DNA of 64,000 nucleotides from Limnochordia bacterium (lineage in GTDB: Bacteria; Bacillota; Limnochordia; DUMW01). The stretch lies in assembly GCA_023230925.1 (NCBI GenBank), contig JALNWK010000001.1, positions 40,836 to 104,835 of the forward strand, written 5' to 3'. Positions 27,099 through 34,881 of this stretch are shown piece by piece. How positions within the stretch are numbered: the first letter of the stretch is position 1; each line of letters opens with the position of its first letter. The translations under genes were made by a program, and so were the position numbers. Below the pieces are notes generated by a model. The model did not search any database. It saw nothing but the letters and a program-made list of their open reading frames with translations, and was not told the origin of the DNA.

Positions 27099-27150
27099 GT
27101 TGTGAATGGGGCAATACTAGGGTTAGGAGCGCGTTGTGAGGAACTTTTCA

Positions 27151-27180
27151 TTGCAGTTGCGAGTCTTGTTGTGATAAACT
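27151..27180 (+). promoter_or_regulatory. Likely promoter of purL-purQ
   Basis: TTGCAG (27151-27156) and TAAACT (27175-27180) with 18-base spacing, 31 bases before the first ATG. It is a moderate match to sigma-A. No PurR box pair or purine riboswitch is seen in the short leader. Confidence 0.4.
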
Positions 27181-27210
27181 AGGAAAGTATTAGCGCTGGG
27201 GACGGAGGAG

Positions 27211-30024
27211 ATGCGTGTGAAGATTAATAGGATTTATGTGCAGAGGATCAGTGAGCCCCTACAGGCGCGGTTGAGGGAGACTCTTAATTATAGAGGGTAC
27301 AACGTTGTGGCTTGTAAGATTGAACGGGTCTATCGGTTAGAGGGCCAGTTCGATGAGGCCGGGTTAATCGATCTTTTGGTCAACCCAGTCTATGAGACGT
27401 GGTCCCCGAAGAGTAAACTTGATCCTGAGGAAGGGCCTATTGTTGAGATTAGCTATAATCGGGCGGTGATCGATCCGGAGACGATTTCGATTCTAGAGGG
27501 TGCTAGGGCCGTTGGCACTGACGGTGTGAAGTGGGCTCGTTTGAACTACCGCTATCAGTTTGTGGGAGTGTCTGAGGAAGAGGCAGAGAGGATTGCACAG
27601 GATGAATTGTATAATCCTGTTATCCAAAAGATTCTGCGAGAAGAATGGGATAGCCTGCTACCGTCGGGGGAGAGCGATCCGGTACGGAAGATCGATTTAA
27701 GCAGGTGCTCCGATGAAGAATTGATAAGTATATCCGAGGAAAACTCATGGTATGCCTCTTTGCAGCAAATGAAGGTACTACAGGAGTATCAGCAGGAATT
27801 GGGTCGTCCCTTTACCGATGCAGAAATTGAGATTGTGGTCCAAAGCTGGAGTGATCATTGCTATCATACCACGTGGAAAGCTTTGGGACTACTCAAGAAG
27901 CTAAAGAATGCCACCCTAGCCATAGATCATCCCTTGATGGTGTCGGTGTTTACAGATAACGCTGGTGGTATGGAATTTTATGATGATTGGGTTGTAACCA
28001 TTAAAGGCGAGACCCACAATTTTCCAAGTTCTATTTCACCCTTTGGTGGCGTAGCCACAAAACATGGGGGAGTAATCCGTGATACAGTGGGTTTTGGCAA
28101 GGGTGCCTATCCCATCGGTGGTAGCACCATCATGGGTACCATGGATCCGAGTACGTTGAAGGGACAAGTTCCTTTAGGAGCCCTGCACCCACGGACAATC
28201 CTTAAGGAAGCTATCCGAGCAACGGTATTTTACTGTAATCCTATGGGTATTCCTATGATGTACAGTGCCTATAGAAAGCATCGAAATTACCCGAAGTGCT
28301 TAGCGTTAGGGCATTCGATCGGAATACTGCCCCGAAAATATGCCCTTAAAGATGAGGTTCAGCCTGGGGATTTGGTAGTACTCCTTGGTGGACGGACGGG
28401 CAGGGATGGACTGCATGGTGCAACGGCAAGTTCCGCCACCATGAGCAGAGAGGTCACAGAAAAAGAGGCCGCGGCAGTGCAGATCGGCGACCCCTTAACC
28501 GAAGGCAAGTTTATGGAGGCGATCCCCCAATTGCGCGACGCTGAATGTATTCGTGCCATTACCGACTTGGGCGCGGGGGGGATTTCGTGTGGGGCCGGAG
28601 AGATGGGTGCAGATACGGGGGTTACTCTAGATTTGGATCAGGTGCCCTTGAAATATCCAAGTCTGTCCGCTTGGGAGATCCTTCTGTCTGAGTCCCAGGA
28701 GCGTATGTTACTTGGAGTGCCCGCCGAAAAGATAGGGCAGGTAGGGCAGATTTTGAAGAAGTATGATGTAGAAATGTCGGTGATCGGAAAGTTTACGGAT
28801 ACGAACCGTTTTCAAGCTACGTGGCAAGGCCAGACTGTCGTTGATATTGAAATGGACTTTCTATGGGGCAAGTGTCCCATCGAACCAATCAGCATTAAAG
28901 AACCACAGCAGAAGCAGACCGAAGAGGATGTGGAGGCACCAACAAGCCTTGCCCAGGTGAAGAAGTCAATTAAACAGGTGCTATCGCATTACCATTGCTG
29001 CGACCAATCGCCCGCTGGATTCCAGTTTGACTCAAGTGCCCAGGGCAGAACTGTCCTTGGACCCTTTGGGGGACAGACCGGTAGAATGCCCACCGGTGCC
29101 TTTGTATCGGCGCCCCTTTGGGGAAAACCCTATGGTGTTGTCAGTACGTTGGCGTATAACCCCTTTTATGGTGATGTGGATCCTGTGGGGTTGGCCCGAC
29201 TGATGATGATCGAAGCCATTAGTAAAGCAGTTGCGGTTGGTGCTGATCCTGCGGCTATCGCCCTATGCGATAACTTCTACACACCCCGCTGTAACCAAGA
29301 GGTTGGTTGGATGCTGAAGGCCATGGTGGAGACCATTTCTGATCTTTCAGTAAAGCTAAACACCCCATTTATCTCAGGCAAAGACTCAAGTTCCGGTACG
29401 TTCGTTTCCAAAGATGGACAAGTCATCGATGTTCCCTATACTTTTGCAGTGTCGACACTGGGACGGATGCCCGATGTCCGCAAAATGGTAACCAAGGAAT
29501 TCAAAGGAACAGGAAGCCAAATTGTCCTTGTGGGTACGCTGGATCCAGAGAAGCTTGGGGGGTCAGTTTACCTCGACTGCTATGGCAAGCGAGGTAATGA
29601 ACTGGCTGACGTAGCCCATGAACAGATCAGTAGCCTAAGAGAGCTGTGGGGGACCATTTACCGGACGTATCAAGGGGAGGATAACCCGATTCTTGCAGCA
29701 ACAGCCATTGGAGAAGGTGGATTGTTCGTTAGGCTCTTTGAAATGTGTTACGGAGCAGGATGGGGTGCCCAATTGGACCTAGATGCATTACCTGCAGGAC
29801 GGCTGGACGGGAAGCTATTTAGCGAGGCAGTTGGTGCTTTGTTAGTGGAGATGCCGACCAGTGTGGATCCTGGAACGGTGTTTTCAGGGTTTCCTTGGCA
29901 GGTGATCGGTCAGACCTTGGACGAGCCAGTTATTCAACTACGATTTGGCTCCGAAAAACTTGATTTACCCATGGATGAGTTAGTCTGCGCCTGGGAGAGT
30001 ACCTTTAAGGAGATGATCGTGTGA
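27211..30024 (+). CDS. purL: Phosphoribosylformylglycinamidine synthase, synthetase subunit (clade II PurL)
   Basis: Fourth step of purine synthesis: FGAR, ATP and ammonia give FGAM. The 937-residue protein has an N-terminal PurS-like region (about 1-150), SWSDHCYHTTW and the metal/ATP block GETHNFPSSISPFGGVATKHGG, the glycine-rich GGRTGRDGLHGATASS, and a second AIRS-like half (CDNFYTPR, SGKDSSSG). It resembles the long clade II enzymes of clostridia and streptococci, in which PurS, PurL and PurQ are one chain of about 1240 residues. Here the glutaminase part is a separate gene overlapping by four bases. ATG 27211 lies only two bases from GGAGG; GTG 27217 is better spaced and may be the true start. 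Confidence 0.93.
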   Translation: MRVKINRIYVQRISEPLQARLRETLNYRGYNVVACKIERVYRLEGQFDEAGLIDLLVNPVYETWSPKSKLDPEEGPIVEISYNRAVIDPETISILEGARAVGTDGVKWARLNYRYQFVGVSEEEAERIAQDELYNPVIQKILREEWDSLLPSGESDPVRKIDLSRCSDEELISISEENSWYASLQQMKVLQEYQQELGRPFTDAEIEIVVQSWSDHCYHTTWKALGLLKKLKNATLAIDHPLMVSVFTDNAGGMEFYDDWVVTIKGETHNFPSSISPFGGVATKHGGVIRDTVGFGKGAYPIGGSTIMGTMDPSTLKGQVPLGALHPRTILKEAIRATVFYCNPMGIPMMYSAYRKHRNYPKCLALGHSIGILPRKYALKDEVQPGDLVVLLGGRTGRDGLHGATASSATMSREVTEKEAAAVQIGDPLTEGKFMEAIPQLRDAECIRAITDLGAGGISCGAGEMGADTGVTLDLDQVPLKYPSLSAWEILLSESQERMLLGVPAEKIGQVGQILKKYDVEMSVIGKFTDTNRFQATWQGQTVVDIEMDFLWGKCPIEPISIKEPQQKQTEEDVEAPTSLAQVKKSIKQVLSHYHCCDQSPAGFQFDSSAQGRTVLGPFGGQTGRMPTGAFVSAPLWGKPYGVVSTLAYNPFYGDVDPVGLARLMMIEAISKAVAVGADPAAIALCDNFYTPRCNQEVGWMLKAMVETISDLSVKLNTPFISGKDSSSGTFVSKDGQVIDVPYTFAVSTLGRMPDVRKMVTKEFKGTGSQIVLVGTLDPEKLGGSVYLDCYGKRGNELADVAHEQISSLRELWGTIYRTYQGEDNPILAATAIGEGGLFVRLFEMCYGAGWGAQLDLDALPAGRLDGKLFSEAVGALLVEMPTSVDPGTVFSGFPWQVIGQTLDEPVIQLRFGSEKLDLPMDELVCAWESTFKEMIV

Positions 30025-30737
30025 GTAAGCCGACTATCGCAGTGTTATATGCGCCTGGTACTACAGCCCATACCGAGACCGCTTTAGCCGTTGAACTTGC
30101 GGGCGGTCTGGGCGAGGTCGTTCTGCTAAGCGATCTCATATCTAAGGACCGTAGTCTCGATGATTACCAGGGGTTGGTGATTCCTGGGGGGTTCTCGTGG
30201 GGAGATCATATTGCACCAGGTCGAGTTTTCGCAGCCCATCTCATTCATCATCTATACGATGATTTAGTGAGACTACGAGAGAAAGGACGGCCCCTGCTTG
30301 GAATCGGAAACGGATTTCAAGTCCTCTGTGAAACGGGGATACTGCCAGATCAACAGATCGGCAAGCGCTCATTAGCCTTGCTGGAGAATGAATCCGGGAA
30401 GGCAGAGAATCGTTGGGTCGTTTTGAAGGTGGCTGATAGTAACCAACCTTGGTTGCAAGGCTTTCCGCAGGAGTTTTCCATGCCTGTAAGCTGTAGTGCT
30501 GGCAGGCTGAGTAGCGAAAATGTTCAGCCCGCCTTCTTATATGTAGATACGGAAGGACGACCTACAGAGGAGTACCCCCAGAACCCAACTGGGTCCCGTG
30601 GTGGTATTGCCGGAGTTATTGATTCGTCGGGTCTAGTCCTTGGCATGATGCCGCATCCTGAGCGAGTCTGTAATAATGTCCAGGGTTGTGCAGTGGGTCT
30701 TAGGGTATTTGCTAATATGATCGCCATGTTGGAGTAG
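30021..30737 (+). CDS. purQ: PurQ-type glutamine amidotransferase subunit without catalytic cysteine
   Basis: A 238-residue class I glutamine amidotransferase domain matching PurQ: LVIPGGFSWGDHIAPG (about 52-67), then PLLGIGNGFQVLCETGILP, and the His-Glu pair in MMPHPERV. In PurQ the nucleophile is the cysteine of GICNGFQ; here codon 96 is GGA (30306-30308), glycine. A change from TGT or TGC to GGA needs two base changes, so a single read error does not explain it. The histidine and glutamate remain. The protein could still shape the ammonia channel or hold the complex together, with free ammonia as nitrogen source, or another glutaminase could supply it. GTG 30021 overlaps the purL stop (GTGA). 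Confidence 0.88.
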   Translation: MSKPTIAVLYAPGTTAHTETALAVELAGGLGEVVLLSDLISKDRSLDDYQGLVIPGGFSWGDHIAPGRVFAAHLIHHLYDDLVRLREKGRPLLGIGNGFQVLCETGILPDQQIGKRSLALLENESGKAENRWVVLKVADSNQPWLQGFPQEFSMPVSCSAGRLSSENVQPAFLYVDTEGRPTEEYPQNPTGSRGGIAGVIDSSGLVLGMMPHPERVCNNVQGCAVGLRVFANMIAMLE

Positions 30738-30882
30738 GTTGCTTCGACCGGGAAGCTGCATATTTGCTCTGCTTCGTAGCTCGGGTTGTGCGAGCCATGC
30801 GCTGAAGGTCGCGAATTGAGCGAAGTACCATCCGCCAATGGCTTACCTTACCGCTAAAGGATGCAATTCCGTACTGGTCCAT
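30712..30882 (-). CDS. Small basic protein, 56 residues, unknown function
   Basis: Reverse-strand gene from ATG 30882 to TAG 30712, 56 residues. It is strongly basic (SIRDLQRMARTTRATKQSKY) and ends in a proline/tryptophan tail. It has an excellent AGGAGG site six bases before the ATG and a TATAAT box on the same strand (ATTATA at 30932-30937 on the plus strand). Its last 26 bases overlap the 3' end of purQ in antiparallel orientation. There is no recognised family. The helix-rich basic make-up would suit nucleic-acid or membrane-surface binding, but that is a guess. The ribosome site and promoter element are the reason for calling it. Confidence 0.55.
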   Translation of the reverse strand: MDQYGIASFSGKVSHWRMVLRSIRDLQRMARTTRATKQSKYAASRSKQPTPTWRSY

Positions 30883-30955
30883 ACTAAACCTCCTCTCGTT
30901 CCCAATGCCATTATTGGCCGAAAAGGGGAAGATTATACATTAAGTTCGGAATAGA

Positions 30956-30988
30956 AGCGGTGGACGTTTTTTGTTCACCGCTCGTTTT
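30956..30988 (+). terminator. Terminator hairpin after purQ
   Basis: AGCGGTGGAC (30956-30965) pairs with GTTCACCGCT (30973-30982), ten pairs with one G-T, and the loop is mostly T. CGTTTTT follows on the plus strand, making it a good terminator for the purLQ transcript. On the reverse strand it also lies just after the small membrane-protein gene at 31000, where it could act with weaker tail sequence. Confidence 0.7.
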
Positions 30989-30999
30989 TCTGTAGATGG

Positions 31000-31125
31000 T
31001 TATGAGATCAAGGGGATTACATACTTTGCCAAGAAGTACAAAACGGCGATGACAATAGCCACAATGGCACCCCATTTGATGGCCGCTACACCTACGTAGT
31101 TGCTACGGTCGAATATTTCGTTCAC
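31000..31125 (-). CDS. Small single-helix membrane protein, 41 residues
   Basis: Reverse-strand gene from GTG 31125 to TAA 31000, encoding 41 residues. A short polar start (MNEIFDRSNYVG) leads into one long hydrophobic helix (AIVAIVIAVLYFLAKYVIPL). A GGGAGG site lies about nine to ten bases before the GTG. It diverges from gpsA and is followed by the 30956-30982 hairpin. No family is recognised. Such one-helix proteins often act as small regulators or subunits of membrane complexes. Confidence 0.6.
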   Translation of the reverse strand: MNEIFDRSNYVGVAAIKWGAIVAIVIAVLYFLAKYVIPLIS

Positions 31126-31193
31126 GCTAACACAACCTCCCAAGAGTCTTCTGTGGTTAGTATGGGTCGAAGAAGGACAAGATTATGATCTGG

Positions 31194-31199
31194 TATAAT
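31194..31199 (+). promoter_or_regulatory. -10 element of gpsA promoter
   Basis: A perfect TATAAT at 31194-31199, with no clear -35 box. Transcription would begin near 31206, giving a leader of about 30 bases to the GTG start at 31235 and supporting that start over ATG 31208. Confidence 0.5.
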
Positions 31200-31234
31200 G
31201 GAAATATATGTTCTGGGAATGGGGTGGCTTACCG

Positions 31235-32221
31235 GTGCAAGTAACGATTATTGGGGCAGGCAGCTGGGGAACAGCCTTAGCTTACTTAGTAGCCAGCAAA
31301 GGACATCAAGTTGTCCTTTGGTCTCGACGAAATGAGGTAGCTTGTGAGATTAACCGGACTCGGGTAAATGCGACGTATCTACCAGTAGCTCTTCCTTCTT
31401 GTGTCAGGGCGACTTCCTGCATCGAGGAAGCCATAGACAGCACCGGGTTGATCATTTTGACTGTACCTTCTCAGAATATTAGAGGTGTGCTTCAGCAAAT
31501 GACAGGTCTGGTGGATTCCAAAGTTCCCATCGTGCATGGTGCTAAGGGGATCGAGATTTCCACTCAGCTTCGGATTTCCCAGGTGGCCGAAGAAGTACTA
31601 GGTCGTCCCATAGCTGCCTTATCTGGTCCGAATCATGCAGAGGAAGCTGCAAATAACATGCCCACCGCTTCTGTGGTGGCCTTTGACGATCTGGGTACTG
31701 GCAAGGTTATTCAGGAGATCCTAAGTACTGACCGCTTCCGGGTCTATGTAGAAAGGGATGTCGTTGGAGTCGAACTAGGGGGAGCGCTAAAAAACGTGAT
31801 TGCCTTGGCCGCAGGAATCAGTGACGGACTAGGCTATGGGGATAATACCAAAGCGGCCCTGATTACCCGGGGGCTTGCAGAGATTGTCCGGCTAGGGGTG
31901 CGTCTTGGCGCGGAGCCTCTGACTTTCTCAGGGCTTTCAGGTCTTGGGGATCTCGTTGCCACGTGTAGTAGTAAGTGGAGCCGTAACCGAAATGCTGGCG
32001 AGAAGATCGGGAAAGGCTGCGACCTGCAAGAGGTCCTTGCCGGGCCAATGGTGGTAGAAGGCGTTTACACCACCACTGCGGCCTGCCGGTTAGCAGAAAC
32101 GATAGGTGTTGAACTGCCCATCGCCTCTACCCTAGAGAGGGTGCTTGGGGGCAGCGTCTCCCCCAAAGCAGCCGTTGATGAACTAATGACAAGACAGCTT
32201 AAGCTAGAAAGACCTTTCTAG
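31235..32221 (+). CDS. gpsA: Glycerol-3-phosphate dehydrogenase [NAD(P)+]
   Basis: Reduces dihydroxyacetone phosphate to sn-glycerol-3-phosphate, the backbone of membrane phospholipids. From GTG 31235 the protein opens with the NAD-binding IIGAGSWGTALA. The lysine-bearing HGAKGIE, SGPNHAEE, and the catalytic block GVELGGALKNVIALAAGISDGLGYGDNTKAALITRGL are all intact. At 328 residues it is the normal length. GGGGTGG lies seven bases before the GTG, and the family normally starts right at the Rossmann strand, so the upstream ATG is rejected. It converges with the next gene; the two stops overlap by four bases. Confidence 0.96.
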   Translation: MQVTIIGAGSWGTALAYLVASKGHQVVLWSRRNEVACEINRTRVNATYLPVALPSCVRATSCIEEAIDSTGLIILTVPSQNIRGVLQQMTGLVDSKVPIVHGAKGIEISTQLRISQVAEEVLGRPIAALSGPNHAEEAANNMPTASVVAFDDLGTGKVIQEILSTDRFRVYVERDVVGVELGGALKNVIALAAGISDGLGYGDNTKAALITRGLAEIVRLGVRLGAEPLTFSGLSGLGDLVATCSSKWSRNRNAGEKIGKGCDLQEVLAGPMVVEGVYTTTAACRLAETIGVELPIASTLERVLGGSVSPKAAVDELMTRQLKLERPF

Positions 32222-33870
32222 CCCGTTGGTAGTTGATTATTGATCGCCTGGTAGGACCGCCATCCTCCCGAGATATTCAAAACGTCATAGCCCTTCTGCT
32301 TTAGGATCCGGGTGGCGAGATAGGATCTGCGGCCAACTGCGCAGTAGACCATAATCTGCTTAGATTTTGGGATCTCAAAGATGCGCTCCCGCAGTTCATC
32401 CACGGGGATGTTTACTGCTCCCTCCACATGACCGGCTTGAAATTCCCATGCTGTACGGACGTCAATAAGCATGTTGGCCTCATTAAGGGTCAAATCCTGC
32501 CAGTGAATGACGGGCATGTCATTATTGATGATGTTCCCTGCCACATACCCAGCCATGTTTACAGGATCCTTTGCCGAGGAAAAGGGAGGAGCATAGGCTA
32601 GCTCTAATCCCTGTAGATCAAACACGGTTCCCCCAAAGCGAATCGCGGTAGCCAACACATCAATACGCTTGTCCACACCGGTGAAGCCTACGATCTGGCC
32701 ACCAAGGATGTTCCCACTTTGTGGATCAAACAACAGCTTAATACTCATGGGCCGTGCCCCGGGATAATAACTGGCATGGGATTCTGAGTGGGTATAGGAC
32801 TTCTCATAGGGAATGCCCAACTCCCTTAGATTCCTCTCAGTGCTTCCCGTTGCCGCGGCCGTAAGCTCAAAGAGCTTAATAATCATTGTTCCCTGGGAGC
32901 CGTTGTAGGTTTCAGTCTTGCCACAAATGTTGTTAGCGGCAATCCGACCCATTTTGTTCGCGGGACCAGCTAGGGGCATATAGGCTGGGTGCCCAGTAAC
33001 GAAGTCTGTTACCGCGATGGCATCACCAACCGCATAAATCCAAGGATCCGAGGTGCGCAGGAATTCATCGGTAACAATGGCTCCCCATTCATTGATGGCT
33101 AATCCAGCGGTCTGGGCCAAGTTGGTATTTGGCGTAACCCCGATTCCTAGGACCACGAGGTCAGCTGGGAGTTTCTTTCCACTTGCAAGGGTGACCATAC
33201 TGGTATCAGCATCGTGGTTCATAGTCGTCACAGTATTATTGAGATACAACTTGATGCCCTGCTTTTTCAAGTATCCATGGACAATACCAGCCATGTCTTG
33301 ATCGATCGCTCCTAGGACTTGGGGAGCCATTTCAACGATGGTTACCTGGCAACCTAAGTGCTGTAGATTCTCCGCCATCTCAAGCCCGACAAATCCGCCG
33401 CCGACTATCACTGCATTCTTGGGTTGGTTATCGGAAACAAAAGCCTTGATGCGATCGGTATCGGAGATATTCCGCACAGAAAATACCCTGTGGTGTTCAA
33501 TTCCTGGTATAGGTGGGGCCACTGGTTCTGCGCCGGGCGAGAGAATTAGATAGTCATATTCCTCAACATATTCCCGACCGGAATCAAGCTCGCAGACTGT
33601 AACCGCCTTATTCCCCCGGTCAATCTTGGTAACCTCATTCTTGGTTCGTATATCAAGGTTGAAGCGTTGACTCATCCCTATGACGCTCTGCACGAAGAGA
33701 CGGTCCCGCTCTTCGATCACCCCACCGATATAGTAAGGAAGGCCGCAGTTGGCATAGGAAATGTATTCATCCCTCTCAAAGATTACAATTTCCATAGATT
33801 CATCAAGCCTGCGTAAGCGAGCGGCCGCCGAAACACCCCCTGCTACTCCACCAACAATAAGGACCTTCAT
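32218..33870 (-). CDS. CoA-disulfide reductase/NADH oxidase-type flavoprotein with C-terminal rhodanese domain
   Basis: A 550-residue FAD-dependent pyridine nucleotide-disulfide reductase of the CoADR-RHD type, which reduces CoA disulfide, persulfides or oxygen with NAD(P)H. The FAD motif is VGGVAGGVSAAARLRRL, the single redox cysteine lies in SYANCGLPYYIGG (about residue 43), and the second dinucleotide fold is VIVGGGFVGLEMAENL. The GDAIAV block closes the FAD site. From about residue 455 a rhodanese domain follows (LIDVRTAWEFQAGHVEGAVN) with its cysteine in VYCAVGRRS. GGGGGGG precedes ATG 33870. An inverted repeat resembling a Rex or CRP site lies 37-58 bases upstream, fitting redox control. 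It probably guards against oxygen or polysulfide stress. Confidence 0.92.
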   Translation of the reverse strand: MKVLIVGGVAGGVSAAARLRRLDESMEIVIFERDEYISYANCGLPYYIGGVIEERDRLFVQSVIGMSQRFNLDIRTKNEVTKIDRGNKAVTVCELDSGREYVEEYDYLILSPGAEPVAPPIPGIEHHRVFSVRNISDTDRIKAFVSDNQPKNAVIVGGGFVGLEMAENLQHLGCQVTIVEMAPQVLGAIDQDMAGIVHGYLKKQGIKLYLNNTVTTMNHDADTSMVTLASGKKLPADLVVLGIGVTPNTNLAQTAGLAINEWGAIVTDEFLRTSDPWIYAVGDAIAVTDFVTGHPAYMPLAGPANKMGRIAANNICGKTETYNGSQGTMIIKLFELTAAATGSTERNLRELGIPYEKSYTHSESHASYYPGARPMSIKLLFDPQSGNILGGQIVGFTGVDKRIDVLATAIRFGGTVFDLQGLELAYAPPFSSAKDPVNMAGYVAGNIINNDMPVIHWQDLTLNEANMLIDVRTAWEFQAGHVEGAVNIPVDELRERIFEIPKSKQIMVYCAVGRRSYLATRILKQKGYDVLNISGGWRSYQAINNQLPTG

Positions 33871-33906
33871 TGGTATCCCCCCCCGTATTGTCTTGCGTTA
33901 CCCTTC

Positions 33907-33928
33907 GGCTGTGAATCATATCACAGCC
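33907..33928. promoter_or_regulatory. Rex/CRP-like operator upstream of flavoprotein gene
   Basis: GGCTGTGA (33907-33914) and TCACAGCC (33921-33928) are perfect inverted repeats around ATCATA. The core is TGTGA-N6-TCACA, the shape of sites bound by Rex (NADH-sensing) and by CRP/FNR proteins. It lies 37 bases before the flavoprotein ATG. Rex control of NADH-oxidising enzymes is common in Bacillota, which makes Rex the better guess. Confidence 0.6.
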
Positions 33929-34102
33929 CTTGCCAAAGAGTTTATCTGATGCAATGGTTGCTGTCAATATAAGTAGTGCTGCAGGAATCTAACTGGTTGT
34001 GGCGAAGTCATAAAGCAGGTAAAGGTAAGCTAATCATTAGTTAATTGCAGCAGGCTCAAGGCCGGCTTTAATATGTGAAGGGCGGGTAGCGCGTTACTAG
34101 AT

Positions 34103-34837
34103 ATGATGAAGGTATCAAGACAGGCACCACAATTTGCCCCTGTAAGTAAGACTAAGGTCTATGAGCACATTATCTCCCAGATTAAAGAGCTGATCTATAC
34201 TGGAAAGCTAAAACGAGGTGACAGGTTACCTGCGGAGCGTACGTTGACCGAACAGCTTCGGGTATCACGGGCATCGGTACGGGAAGCTTTTAGCGCTTTG
34301 GAGATGATCGGTCTTATTGAAAGTAAGCCCAGGGATGGTACATACATTGCAGCTAACAGTCAAGGCATGGTGGAGCCCCTTTCGTTAGCGTTCATGCTGC
34401 AGGAGAACTTTGAGCCTGCATTTCTCGAGTTTAGACGGATTCTTGAGGTGGAGGCTGCCAGGCTTGCCGCCACAAGAATAACCCAAGAACGCTTGACGGA
34501 CCTAACACAGCTAGTAGAGCAGATGGCCCTTGCCGATGAAGCTAACAGTATAGAAGCGGATAGACGGTTCCATTACCGTCTGAGTGTGGCTTCGAACAAT
34601 CCGATTTTAGTGACGGTCCTTGATGCCATTTCCGATGTAATCGATCTTAGTATCCGCACCCATCGAGAGAACCTTTTTGCTGATGAACAACTTAAGGAAC
34701 GGTTAGTGGAACAGCATCGACAGATTCTTGTGGCGGTTAGTCAAAGGGATCCAGATAATACTGCGGTAGCGGTAGAACGACACTTTCAGTTTGTTGAAGA
34801 GCGGATACAGACTCTAGGATGGACTCAAAGGGAATAA
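34103..34837 (+). CDS. lctA: FadR-subfamily GntR regulator of lactate operon (LldR/LctA-like)
   Basis: A 244-residue repressor-type regulator. An N-terminal winged helix (KVYEHIISQIKELIYTGKLKRG, LPAERTLTEQLRVSRASVREA) is followed by an all-helical FCD ligand domain with the metal-binding pattern DRRFHYRLSVASNNP, RTHREN and EQHRQIL. FCD domains often bind small carboxylates through zinc or nickel. It directly precedes the EtfB/EtfA/LDH genes. The order is that of lctA in Acetobacterium woodii, where the operon responds to lactate. The palindrome TGGTCTGACCA at 34847, just after its stop, is the classic FadR/LldR-type target. The start may be ATG 34103 or 34106, with no strong ribosome site. 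Confidence 0.85.
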   Translation: MMKVSRQAPQFAPVSKTKVYEHIISQIKELIYTGKLKRGDRLPAERTLTEQLRVSRASVREAFSALEMIGLIESKPRDGTYIAANSQGMVEPLSLAFMLQENFEPAFLEFRRILEVEAARLAATRITQERLTDLTQLVEQMALADEANSIEADRRFHYRLSVASNNPILVTVLDAISDVIDLSIRTHRENLFADEQLKERLVEQHRQILVAVSQRDPDNTAVAVERHFQFVEERIQTLGWTQRE

Positions 34838-34846
34838 TCATATTTG

Positions 34847-34857
34847 TGGTCTGACCA
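34847..34857. promoter_or_regulatory. FadR/LldR-type operator TGGTCTGACCA
   Basis: TGGTCTGACCA fits the TGGT-N3-ACCA consensus of FadR-subfamily regulators exactly, is palindromic around the central base, and sits between the regulator gene and the etfB start (34882). Repressor bound here would block transcription of the three-gene operon. Confidence 0.75.
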
Positions 34858-34881
34858 TCAGGCCAGTCGGAGGTGTACTGC

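Noticed and set aside
27099..27210. A purine riboswitch or PurBox pair before purL
   Set aside because: The leader after the promoter is about 25 bases, and no purine aptamer core or paired PurBoxes were found.
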